Shown here: piece after piece, positions 1 to 5,895 of the stretch | Position numbering within the stretch: position 1 is the stretch's first letter | Layout: each line of letters opens with the position of its first letter | From: DAISJD01 sp036821645 | GTDB lineage: Bacteria; Pseudomonadota; Alphaproteobacteria; ATCC43930; CGMCC-115725 | NCBI GenBank assembly: GCA_036821645.1 | Contig: DAISJD010000111.1 | Span: 1 to 10,329, forward strand | Direction of reading: 5' to 3' | DNA: 10,329 nucleotides | Program-made: the position numbers and the translations under genes | The notes under the pieces: model-generated | Told to the model about the DNA's origin: nothing | The model's input: only the letters and a program-made list of their open reading frames with translations | Databases searched by the model: none

Positions 1-484
1 CCAGCGCCTTCAACAGATCGTCGGTGACCTCGATCGGCTGGCCGCTCTTGGCCCGCTCGATCATGGCGGCGGGATCGCTAAGCGCCTCATCCACGGCCCG
101 GCGCATCGTAACCTCGGCCGCCGCGTTGCCTTGGCTATAAAGCCCGGTCATGCCCGGATAGGCCAATTCGGCCAGCATCACCGCCGTGGCGACCGCCTTA
201 TTGCCATCGCCCCCGTACGGCACATCCCCCATCCTGAGGGGCAGGATATTCTGAGCATAAAGATAGGCCCGCGCCGCCAGCACCCCGCGCTGATCGGGTT
301 CCAACCCGAATGCCTGCATCACCGCCCGGACATTCGATCGTTCGCGCGCGCGGTCCATTTCCGTCAAAAGGACGGCAGCCCTGACAAGAGGCAGGGTGCG
401 CAGGGCCATGCCCAGGGCCTTCGCCGTCATCGTGCCGATGCCGTTCAGGGCCGCCGATGCCTCCCCCGCCGACCCATCCCGCAC
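1..484 (-). CDS. Hypothetical protein, N-terminal part (runs off the left edge)
   Basis: An open frame of 161 codons continues past base 1, so the C-terminus is missing. I do not recognise the family. The visible protein is Ala/Leu/Met-rich and probably helical and soluble, with no signal peptide; readable stretches are LRTLPLVRAAVLLTEMDRAR, DQRGVLAARAYLYAQNILPL and GGDGNKAVATAVMLAELAYP. I chose the GTG at 484 because a strong Shine-Dalgarno (GAAGAGGGG) sits about 8 bases upstream and an in-frame TGA lies 21-23 bases upstream. The next in-frame ATG (430) has no ribosome site. An ATG at 506 is out of frame, separated from this frame by a short (TG)5 run. GC content and codon use match the neighbouring genes, unlike the AT-rich leader just upstream. 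That it is a gene is fairly likely; its function is unknown. Confidence 0.68.
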   Translation of the reverse strand, partial: MRDGSAGEASAALNGIGTMTAKALGMALRTLPLVRAAVLLTEMDRARERSNVRAVMQAFGLEPDQRGVLAARAYLYAQNILPLRMGDVPYGGDGNKAVATAVMLAELAYPGMTGLYSQGNAAAEVTMRRAVDEALSDPAAMIERAKSGQPIEVTDDLLKAL

Positions 485-633
485 ACACACACCCCTCTTC
501 GTTCATAGAACAAAAAAGAACACAAAGGGTTTTGTCATGACGTTTTTTAAAAAATTTCAGTCTATTTTTTTTGATTTGTTCTTATTTTCGCTGCACTATG
601 TCCTCTTATGAACCGTACTGTTCGGTTTATGTT
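485..633. other. AT-rich intergenic island, promoter region of the leftward gene
   Basis: About 150 bases of markedly AT-rich DNA with A/T homopolymers (runs of six to eight) lie between the DUF2842 stop and the leftward gene, in an otherwise GC-rich window. As the only upstream non-coding DNA of the gene at 484, it should hold that gene's promoter, but I cannot fix a convincing -35/-10 pair. It contains GTTC/GAAC tetramers at 501-504, 508-511 and 518-521. It also holds the small plus-strand ORF and part of the overlapping inverted repeats listed separately. The composition could reflect a curved or nucleoid-protein-bound promoter, or a remnant of transferred DNA; neither is shown. Confidence 0.5.
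537..611 (+). CDS. Possible 24-residue hydrophobic microprotein
   Basis: This plus-strand ORF would start at ATG 537 and end at TGA 609-611. It is preceded by AAAGGG seven bases upstream, a good ribosome site. The product would be 24 residues, starting MTFFKKFQ and ending LHYVLL, with seven Phe and many Leu, so it looks like a short membrane-inserting peptide with a basic KK near the N-terminus. A hairpin begins at the stop codon (611-627) and is followed by a U-rich stretch, which would fit a weak terminator. Against it: the DNA is simply T-rich, which yields Phe/Leu by chance; no clear promoter is visible; and it is the only plus-strand candidate in the window. It resembles small hydrophobic toxins or leader peptides in size only. 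Confidence 0.2.
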   Translation: MTFFKKFQSIFFDLFLFSLHYVLL

Positions 634-642
634 TTAAAACCG
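611..642. repeat. Overlapping alternative inverted repeats
   Basis: Three short blocks can pair in two mutually exclusive ways. AACCG (611-615) pairs with CGGTT (623-627), or CGGTTT (623-628) pairs with AAACCG (637-642). A 10-bp palindrome GTTTTAAAAC occupies 631-640. On the minus strand the second stem straddles the DUF2842 stop codon and could act as its 3' end. On the plus strand the first stem is followed by TTATGTTTT and could be a weak terminator for the tiny ORF. Stems are only 5-6 bp, so function is uncertain. Confidence 0.35.
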
Positions 643-846
643 ACTGGGTGGGGGCGGCATATCCTGCATCCAATAGGTTAATTTCGCCGCAGGCCAGAGC
701 CAGGCCAGACCCGCCACCCCATAGAACAGGGTTTCGAGGATCAGGTTTTCCGGCAGGATCAGGGTCGCGATCAGGAGAATTCCGAACGCATAGAGAATGA
801 GGCCCAGAATCAAGGCGAACGTGCCGAATAAAATCCGCAGGCGCAT
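634..846 (-). CDS. DUF2842 family small inner-membrane protein
   Basis: This 70-residue protein has two hydrophobic helices, roughly residues 8-31 and 38-56, a basic start (MRLR) and a proline-rich tail (MPPPPSRF). The pattern of a first helix ending near Pro32, then LFYGVAGLAWLWPAAKL and a final WMQ, matches DUF2842 proteins as I know them from Alphaproteobacteria; their function is unknown. The start at 846 is preferred over an upstream in-frame ATG at 867 because AAGAGAGA lies about 5 bases before it and the extra seven residues (MHHKRDP) fit the family poorly. It follows the DUF4340 gene at about 70 bases, but a strong inverted repeat lies between them, so it may be partly uncoupled from the ABC operon. 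The family call comes from pattern memory, not a search. Confidence 0.8.
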   Translation of the reverse strand: MRLRILFGTFALILGLILYAFGILLIATLILPENLILETLFYGVAGLAWLWPAAKLTYWMQDMPPPPSRF

Positions 847-870
847 GGGGTCTCTCTTGTGATGCAAAGC

Positions 871-902
871 GCCCCTGATCCAGCGGGATCGTGATCAGGG
901 GC
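871..902 (-). terminator. Hairpin after the ABC/DUF4340 operon
   Basis: A perfect 10-bp inverted repeat, GCCCCTGATC (871-880) and GATCAGGGGC (893-902), has a 12-base loop and sits 12 bases beyond the DUF4340 stop. On the minus strand it is followed by GCTTTGC, with only a three-T run, so it is a weak intrinsic terminator or a 3'-end stabilising stem. Read-through into the DUF2842 gene is plausible. Confidence 0.55.
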
Positions 903-914
903 GAGGGAAAACGC

Positions 915-2093
915 TTATTGTTCGGGTAGCGGCAAGGGTAGCGGCAAGGGGTTGGTCGGATCGATCGGCGTTTGGCGTGCCCGTTTCGGCCGGGGTTTCG
1001 GGTCGGTTGCTTTGGTGCCGTCGGCCCCGTCTTCGGGTTCGGCCAAAAGATCAGCCAGTTTCACTTCGAGATTCTTCGCCCGCCCCTCGGCGATTTGATA
1101 GGCCCAACCGGCCGTTCGTTTTTTAATCTCTTCGGCGCGCTTGCGCCCCGCCTCATCCGCCGTGGCGGCCGTACCGGCGGCCACGGTCAGCCACAGACGA
1201 TCATCCTGGGCGATGATGGCAAAGTCCAAGACGACGCCGTCGAAGCTGGTGACGTGGATCCTGCTGCGCGCCGGGGTTTTCAGGACGCTGGCCGGGGCGA
1301 CATCCAACAGGTCGAGGGATCGAAACGCCGAGGCCAATTCCGCGCCGGCATTGGCCGTGCGCAGTTTGGCCCCTTTCGGTAGATCTTTCGGGGCGAGTTG
1401 TCCCTCGACAGTCTCGCGAGCCAGAACCAGCGGTTTTTCCGGGCCCTGGGCGATGGTGACGCTTTCGATCGTTTCGGTGTCGAGATCAACGATCGACCGG
1501 CTGATCCAGGCGAGCGGGTCGCTGGGGGCGTCAAGCGAAGGCAGCGCGAAGTAGGTCTGGGACTTGCCGGGCAGGCGCGTATAAACCCCGTCATCCCCCC
1601 CGCCCAGACGATCGAACCGCCGCTTGCCGACCAACAGGGCGGCGATTTGCTTGCCTTGTTGGTCGAGGAAGGTTACCTGAACCGATTTTGCAGTATCGGG
1701 GCCGATATCCTCAAGGGCGAGGCGGCTGTAAAGGGCGGGGCGATCGGTTTTCAACTCGACCGGCTTCAACCGGACGATCCCGGCGATCAGGGGTTGGATG
1801 ATTTCCGGGGCGATGGGATAGTGGCCCTTGTCGGCCAAGCCCCACCCCGTGAGCGGCAAGCCGGTTTTCGGATCGATATCGTTGGGCCCGCCCCGGCGTT
1901 CCAGGGTCAATGTTCCGCTTTGCCCCTGAATCTTGATCAGGTGAAGGGTGGGCAGAGCTGCGGTCAGGCCCGGAAAAAGCGGGCCAACCGTCAGGGTCGT
2001 CGTCGGGGCCTGATGGGCGGCCGGCCAGAACAGGGCGACACCCGTTGCCGGTAAACTGAGTGCGGCCAGCAGGAGAATGGTTTTAGCGTGCAT
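915..2093 (-). CDS. DUF4340 domain protein, last gene of the ABC operon
   Basis: This 392-residue protein has an N-terminal membrane anchor or signal (residues about 4-24, ILLLAALSLPATGVALFW), so most of it should lie outside the cytoplasmic membrane. The body fits DUF4340, a family usually encoded next to GldG-like ABC auxiliary proteins. Visible family features include ITL-type beta repeats, the VTFLDQQGKQIAALLVGKRR segment, the DGVYTRLPGKSQTYFAL segment and the DPLAWISRSIVDLD segment. The C-terminus is unusual: a Lys/Arg/Pro-rich stretch ending in PLPLPLPLPEQ, coded by a 12-bp tandem repeat (924-947). The start at 2093 has a strong AAGGAGG about 10 bases upstream. The gene begins 20 bases after the GldG-like stop, so the two are surely co-transcribed. 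Its role is probably to assist the transporter or its extracytoplasmic cargo; no substrate can be read from sequence. Confidence 0.85.
   Translation of the reverse strand: MHAKTILLLAALSLPATGVALFWPAAHQAPTTTLTVGPLFPGLTAALPTLHLIKIQGQSGTLTLERRGGPNDIDPKTGLPLTGWGLADKGHYPIAPEIIQPLIAGIVRLKPVELKTDRPALYSRLALEDIGPDTAKSVQVTFLDQQGKQIAALLVGKRRFDRLGGGDDGVYTRLPGKSQTYFALPSLDAPSDPLAWISRSIVDLDTETIESVTIAQGPEKPLVLARETVEGQLAPKDLPKGAKLRTANAGAELASAFRSLDLLDVAPASVLKTPARSRIHVTSFDGVVLDFAIIAQDDRLWLTVAAGTAATADEAGRKRAEEIKKRTAGWAYQIAEGRAKNLEVKLADLLAEPEDGADGTKATDPKPRPKRARQTPIDPTNPLPLPLPLPEQ
924..947. repeat. 12-bp tandem repeat coding the LPLP tail
   Basis: Two exact copies of GGGTAGCGGCAA (924-935 and 936-947) lie inside the DUF4340 gene. 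On the coding strand they encode the Leu-Pro alternation at the extreme C-terminus. Being 12 bp, copy gain or loss keeps the frame and would only change tail length. Confidence 0.7.
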
Positions 2094-2113
2094 GGTCCCC
2101 TTGCCTCCTTGAC

Positions 2114-4039
2114 TTAGACTGTGCGCAGGTGGCGCTTGCGACGGATCTGGCGCACCACCCCGAGGCCGACGGCGAAGAGGGTCAAGAGGGCCGGGACGAC
2201 GATGATATTGACGACCCCCAATTCTTCTTTCAAGCCGTCGATATCCTGACGCAGGGCCAATTGCACCTGACGCAGTTGCTGGCGCGTTTGCACGATTGTC
2301 TTGCGGAACTGTTCGATCGTGGCCGTCTGTTCGGGGGTCAATTCTTCCCCGGACCCGGCCCGTTTGCCGCGCAGATCGGTCAATTGGGTTTGGGCGTCGC
2401 GCAATTTATCTTCGAGTTGTTTTTGTTCGGCGCGGAACCGATCGTCGGCGGCCCGTTTGATCGCCTCAACCCGGTCGAACGGACGGACCGACGAACCGCG
2501 CGAGCGCAGGTTGATGAGATCGCCCGCCCCGGTCAGGCTTTCTACGGCATTCTGGACGAGATCGCCATTGCCGGCCGTGGGCGTGATCGCCCGTTGCCCG
2601 CCAAAACCTTGGGACGCAATCCAAAACCGATCGTCCAGAAGATCGGTATCGGCCACCACGATGACATGGATCGGGCCTTTGGATTGTTTTACTTGCGGGG
2701 TGGGGGATGGCGTCGGCGTTTGCGTTTGGGCTTGTTTTGCCTTGGCACCCAGTTTTTCCGGCGGTCCGTTCGGAAAGGCCGTTTCGGCCGGACCGCTGAT
2801 CCGGGCCGCCATGACATAGCGTTCGCCCGACGGTTTGAAATTTTGCAGCAAGCCCAAGACATCGGGCCGGACCCGCAATTGTTCGGCGTCGAGCAATTGG
2901 GATTGGGTCGAACTTTCCAAGAGCGGGGTAAAACTGGTCTTGGCCCCCGCGCGCGGTTTGATGGCGGCGGCATTGGCGAGATTGACCTGCGAGAGATCGC
3001 CCGTGACCGGATCGTCCTTGTTGATGCCGTCGCGCAAACTCATCCAGGCGAGATAATCGGCCGTTTGCATCTTGCCCGGCACGCCCGCATTGACCTTGCG
3101 GGCCGATGCCCTGTCGCCTACGACCTTGCCCTTGATCATCTCGACGCCCCAGGCCGACAAGAGCCGATCGAATTTCGCGTCGCTTGGGCCTTCGGGGGTA
3201 ACGGCGGGACTTGGATGGACCCGTTGGAACTCGTTATTGGTGCTGGCGAATACCAAAGCACTGCCGCCGTTCAGGACGTATTGATCGATGGCATATTCGG
3301 TATTGTCGGGCAGATCGCGGGGCTGCACGATCATCAACAGATCGATGTCGGGCGGCACCTGATCGAAATCGACGCCGATATCCTGTACGTTATAGGTCTG
3401 GCGCAGTTGCTCGATCACCACTTGGGGGTTGCTGGGACGGCCCTGGGCCAGTTCGACCGGGTCGCCGTCAAGGGCCAGTTTGGTGATGAGACCGACAGTT
3501 TTCTTGCGCGGCGCACTGGTCTGTTGAATGAGGCGGGCAAGGTCATATTCCAAGAACCGTTCGCGGTCCTGTTGAAAAAAGCGAATGATTTGCGAATCGT
3601 CGGTGGAATTCACGGCCTCTAGGCCGAAATAAGCCTGTTCCCCGCCGTCTTCGAGCGGCACACCCTGCATCCCGGCGGCGGTCGCTTTGTCTTCCACTTC
3701 GGAAAAGGGCAATGGGTCATAAATATGCAGATCGATCTTGCCGCCCGACTGGGTCGCGATTTCTTCCAAAACCTCGCGCACGCGCTGGGCATAGGCCCCA
3801 ATCCCCGGCAGGACTTCGCCGACCCGGCGCGAATAGAAGAAATTGAGGGTGATGGGCTCGTCGATTTTCGCCAGCACGTTTTTCGTGCCTTGCGACAGGG
3901 TGAAAAGCTGTCGCTCGGTGAGGTCGAGACGCATAGAAGGCAGGAAACGATTGGCCAATTGATTGGTCGACACGAACAACAAGGCTGCAAGGCCAAGGCC
4001 AAGGCCGAGGGCGGTCGGTCCAGTCATCGCACGGGACAT
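2114..4039 (-). CDS. GldG-like ABC transporter auxiliary membrane protein
   Basis: The 641-residue product has a membrane helix at about residues 9-25 and another near the C-terminus (about 609-629), with a large domain between them that should face the periplasm. The segment LDLTERQLFTLSQGTKNVL (38-56) is the hallmark start of GldG / ABC_transp_aux proteins, and the middle (about 180-280: VGLITKL, LLMIVQP, YVLNGGSALVF) has their Rossmann-like strands. A Pro/Thr/Gln-rich linker (about 430-455) precedes IHVIVVADTDLLDDRFW. A charged, coiled-coil-prone stretch (about 524-605) leads into the last helix. Start 4039 is chosen over 4069 because AGGAG lies 7 bases upstream; the longer version would overlap the permease end. 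The gene begins 10 bases after the permease stop, so translation is probably coupled. The partners are the ATPase and permease upstream and DUF4340 downstream. In Bacteroidetes GldG belongs to the gliding machinery; here gliding should not be assumed. Confidence 0.88.
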   Translation of the reverse strand: MSRAMTGPTALGLGLGLAALLFVSTNQLANRFLPSMRLDLTERQLFTLSQGTKNVLAKIDEPITLNFFYSRRVGEVLPGIGAYAQRVREVLEEIATQSGGKIDLHIYDPLPFSEVEDKATAAGMQGVPLEDGGEQAYFGLEAVNSTDDSQIIRFFQQDRERFLEYDLARLIQQTSAPRKKTVGLITKLALDGDPVELAQGRPSNPQVVIEQLRQTYNVQDIGVDFDQVPPDIDLLMIVQPRDLPDNTEYAIDQYVLNGGSALVFASTNNEFQRVHPSPAVTPEGPSDAKFDRLLSAWGVEMIKGKVVGDRASARKVNAGVPGKMQTADYLAWMSLRDGINKDDPVTGDLSQVNLANAAAIKPRAGAKTSFTPLLESSTQSQLLDAEQLRVRPDVLGLLQNFKPSGERYVMAARISGPAETAFPNGPPEKLGAKAKQAQTQTPTPSPTPQVKQSKGPIHVIVVADTDLLDDRFWIASQGFGGQRAITPTAGNGDLVQNAVESLTGAGDLINLRSRGSSVRPFDRVEAIKRAADDRFRAEQKQLEDKLRDAQTQLTDLRGKRAGSGEELTPEQTATIEQFRKTIVQTRQQLRQVQLALRQDIDGLKEELGVVNIIVVPALLTLFAVGLGVVRQIRRKRHLRTV

Positions 4040-4049
4040 GGTGTGTCTC

Positions 4050-4784
4050 CTAATCGGCTTTTCGGGCATCGATGATCACGCCGGTCGCGAACAGGAACAG
4101 GATGATCACGCTGCTGAAATAAAGAACGTCGCGCAGATCGACCACACCCTTGGTAATCGCCGCGAAGTGAATGAGAAAACTGAGATTGGCGATCCCTTCG
4201 AGGACGCCGCCCGGCAGCCATTGCAGCACGGGACCCAAGACCAGGGCCGAGCCCGATGCGGTAAACAGGAAACAGAGGGTGGCGCTGAGGACGAAGGCGA
4301 TCACTTGATTTTTGGTCGTGGCGGAAATGGCGGACCCGATGGCGAGAAAGGCACCGGCCATGAGCAGACTGCCGAGATAACTCGCCAAAATCACCCCGTT
4401 ATCGGGTTTGCCGAGGTAATTGACCGTAAGCCAAAGCGGCATGGTCAGGATGAGGGCGATGGCGGTAAAAACCCAAGCGGCGAAGAATTTGCCCAACACC
4501 GCCTCCGTCACCGTGATCGGCAGGGTCAAGAACAGTTCGATCGTCCCGCTTTTACGTTCCTCAGCCCAAAGCCGCATGGATAGGGCCGGGATCAAGAACA
4601 GGTAAAGCCAAGGGTGGAACCCGAAGAAGGATTGCAGATCGGCCTGACCCCGTTCAAAGAAACCGCCGACGTAAAAGGTCAAGGCACCCGACATCACCAG
4701 GAAAATGACGATGAACACATAGGCGAGCGGCGTCATGAAATAACTGGCCAATTCCCGCTGGAAAATGACATTGATTGCGCGCAT
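4050..4784 (-). CDS. ABC-2 type permease, GldF-like
   Basis: This 244-residue integral membrane protein has about six hydrophobic segments: 17-41, 55-75, 98-122, 132-154, 160-184 and 219-238. The opening RELASYFMTPLAYVFIVIF and the cytoplasmic loop MRLWAEERKSGTIELFLTLP (70-89) are typical of ABC-2 / GldF permeases; this loop usually couples to the ATPase. It should form the membrane channel of an exporter with the ATPase encoded just upstream. Start 4784 has GGAGA 7 bases upstream and gives the expected N-terminus. An open frame extends further up to 4868 but overlaps the ATPase gene and adds 28 non-family residues. The ATPase stop lies 28 bases upstream. Substrate is unknown. Confidence 0.92.
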   Translation of the reverse strand: MRAINVIFQRELASYFMTPLAYVFIVIFLVMSGALTFYVGGFFERGQADLQSFFGFHPWLYLFLIPALSMRLWAEERKSGTIELFLTLPITVTEAVLGKFFAAWVFTAIALILTMPLWLTVNYLGKPDNGVILASYLGSLLMAGAFLAIGSAISATTKNQVIAFVLSATLCFLFTASGSALVLGPVLQWLPGGVLEGIANLSFLIHFAAITKGVVDLRDVLYFSSVIILFLFATGVIIDARKAD

Positions 4785-4812
4785 CGGACGATCTCCGCGT
4801 TCAGGATCCGGC

Positions 4813-5760
4813 TTATGCCGCCTCGGTGGTAATGGTGCGGAACACGCCGTCGAGCCGTCCGCGTTCAAGGCGCAATTCCGCCGGATTGATTGCCGCTGCC
4901 GTCAAAACCGCGCGCAGCGGTTCTAGGAGATCGCGGCCCGGTTTTGCAAACAAGATGAGCCCGTTCGGATCGCTTGAACCCGCCGGTTCATGCCCGTCGG
5001 CCTCGGGCAAGGCAACAATCTGCGTCAGGGTGGCGGGCGGCAGAGGGGTATCCGTGCGCAGATAGACGGCACGATAATAGCGCGAGCGCGCCTCGAGTTC
5101 GACCGGCGTGCCGTCGGCCACGATTTTCCCCTTGGCGATGATGACGGCACGGGTGCAGAGCGCTTCGACTTCTTCGAGGATGTGGGTCGAAATGATGATC
5201 GCCTTGTCGGCGGCCATCGCCTGAATGAGGCCGCGCACCTGATATTTCTGATTGGGGTCGAGCCCGTCGGTCGGTTCGTCCAAAATCAAGATTTCCGGAT
5301 CGTGCAACAGGGCTTGGGCGAGGCCGACCCGCCGTTTGAAGCCCTTCGACAAAGTATCGATCGATTGAGGTAGGACGGCCTCCAAGGCAACGCGCGCTAC
5401 CGCCTCGTCAACCCGATGGCGGGCCTCCTTGCCGCGATAGCCGCGAATGGCGGCAATGAACGCTAAAAACGCCTTCACGCTCATGTCGGGATAGGCCGGA
5501 GCCCCTTCGGGCAAATAGCCCAACACCCGCTTGGCGGCGATGGGATCCCGGGCCATGTCGAACCCGGCAAGCCGCGCCCGTCCGGCGGTTGGGGTGAGAA
5601 AACCGGCGATCATCTTCATGGTCGTGGATTTTCCGGCCCCGTTCGGTCCTAAAAATCCCAAAACCTCGCCGCGATCCACTGTGAAACTGATACCGCGCAC
5701 GGCTTCGACCGGCCCAAACCGTTTGACAAGCCCATCGATTTCAATGAGATGCTGCACCAC
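4813..5760 (-). CDS. ABC transporter ATP-binding protein, GldA-like
   Basis: The 315-residue nucleotide-binding subunit powers the adjacent permease by ATP hydrolysis on the cytoplasmic face. Visible motifs are Walker A GPNGAGKST (38-46), a Q-loop region written YLPEG (82-86) with Glu where Gln is usual, signature LSKGFKRRVGLAQ (137-149), Walker B ILILDEPTDGLDP (157-169) and the H-loop STH (191-193). LSKGF and YLPE variants are common in the GldA/drug-export ATPase group, so they do not suggest inactivity. A C-terminal extension of roughly 90 residues (from about 225) is also usual there. The start is GTG at 5760 (GTG GTG CAG), with AGAAGGGG seven bases upstream; the nearby ATG is out of frame. 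It is the first gene of the four-gene operon. Confidence 0.93.
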   Translation of the reverse strand: MVQHLIEIDGLVKRFGPVEAVRGISFTVDRGEVLGFLGPNGAGKSTTMKMIAGFLTPTAGRARLAGFDMARDPIAAKRVLGYLPEGAPAYPDMSVKAFLAFIAAIRGYRGKEARHRVDEAVARVALEAVLPQSIDTLSKGFKRRVGLAQALLHDPEILILDEPTDGLDPNQKYQVRGLIQAMAADKAIIISTHILEEVEALCTRAVIIAKGKIVADGTPVELEARSRYYRAVYLRTDTPLPPATLTQIVALPEADGHEPAGSSDPNGLILFAKPGRDLLEPLRAVLTAAAINPAELRLERGRLDGVFRTITTEAA

Positions 5761-5895
5761 ATCAAAACCCCTTCTGACACTCCGTCACGGGGGTAGCAGA
5801 ATCCCACACCGATAGCAAACCCCGCTTGGGGCTCCTATATAAGCGGTGCCGATAAAAATTAAAGGGGTTGCATCGGGATGCGGGTGCCTTTGGGT
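5761..5895 (-). promoter_or_regulatory. Intergenic region before the ABC operon: -10-like box and short hairpin
   Basis: The 135 bases between the CoA-transferase stop and the ATPase start must hold the end of one unit and probably the promoter of the next. On the minus strand a TATATA box (5837-5842, in CTTATATAGG) is a fair -10, but no good -35 lies at 16-18 bases (closest CTTTAA). Downstream, CCCC (minus, 5831-5828) pairs with GGGG (5823-5820) around AAGC, extendable with a G-U and an A-U pair and followed by UUUG. This could be a weak terminator for the upstream gene or a leader hairpin. An AT-rich patch (5852-5863) precedes the -10-like box. Confidence 0.3.

Noticed and set aside
82..154. 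Search for ABC Q-loop, CRISPR, tRNA or mobile-element signals across the window
   Set aside because: Apart from the listed short repeats I see no spaced repeat array, cloverleaf, transposase or terminal inverted repeats anywhere in the 10.3 kb; the Glu in the ATPase Q-loop is a known variant of its subfamily.
501..521. GTTC/GAAC cluster resembling an alphaproteobacterial LexA (SOS) operator ahead of the leftward gene
   Set aside because: The alphaproteobacterial pattern is GTTC-N7-GTTC; here the two direct GAAC copies are six bases apart, and the inverted pair GTTC-ATA-GAAC has a three-base gap. The downstream gene is not a recognised repair gene.
2129..3622. Long open frame of 497 codons on the plus strand opposite the GldG-like gene
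   Set aside because: It is the mirror of a real, well-supported gene in GC-rich DNA, has no domain I recognise, and the minus-strand protein shows clear family features.
4785..4868. 28-residue N-terminal extension of the ABC permease
   Set aside because: It overlaps the end of the ATPase gene, has no family similarity, and a good ribosome site precedes the ATG at 4784.
5834..5843. CCTATATAAG and its complement as an RpoH-type heat-shock -10
   Set aside because: The box fits the alphaproteobacterial RpoH -10 on either strand, but no CTTG-type -35 occurs at 16-18 bases on either strand; kept only as a general -10-like box for the minus strand.
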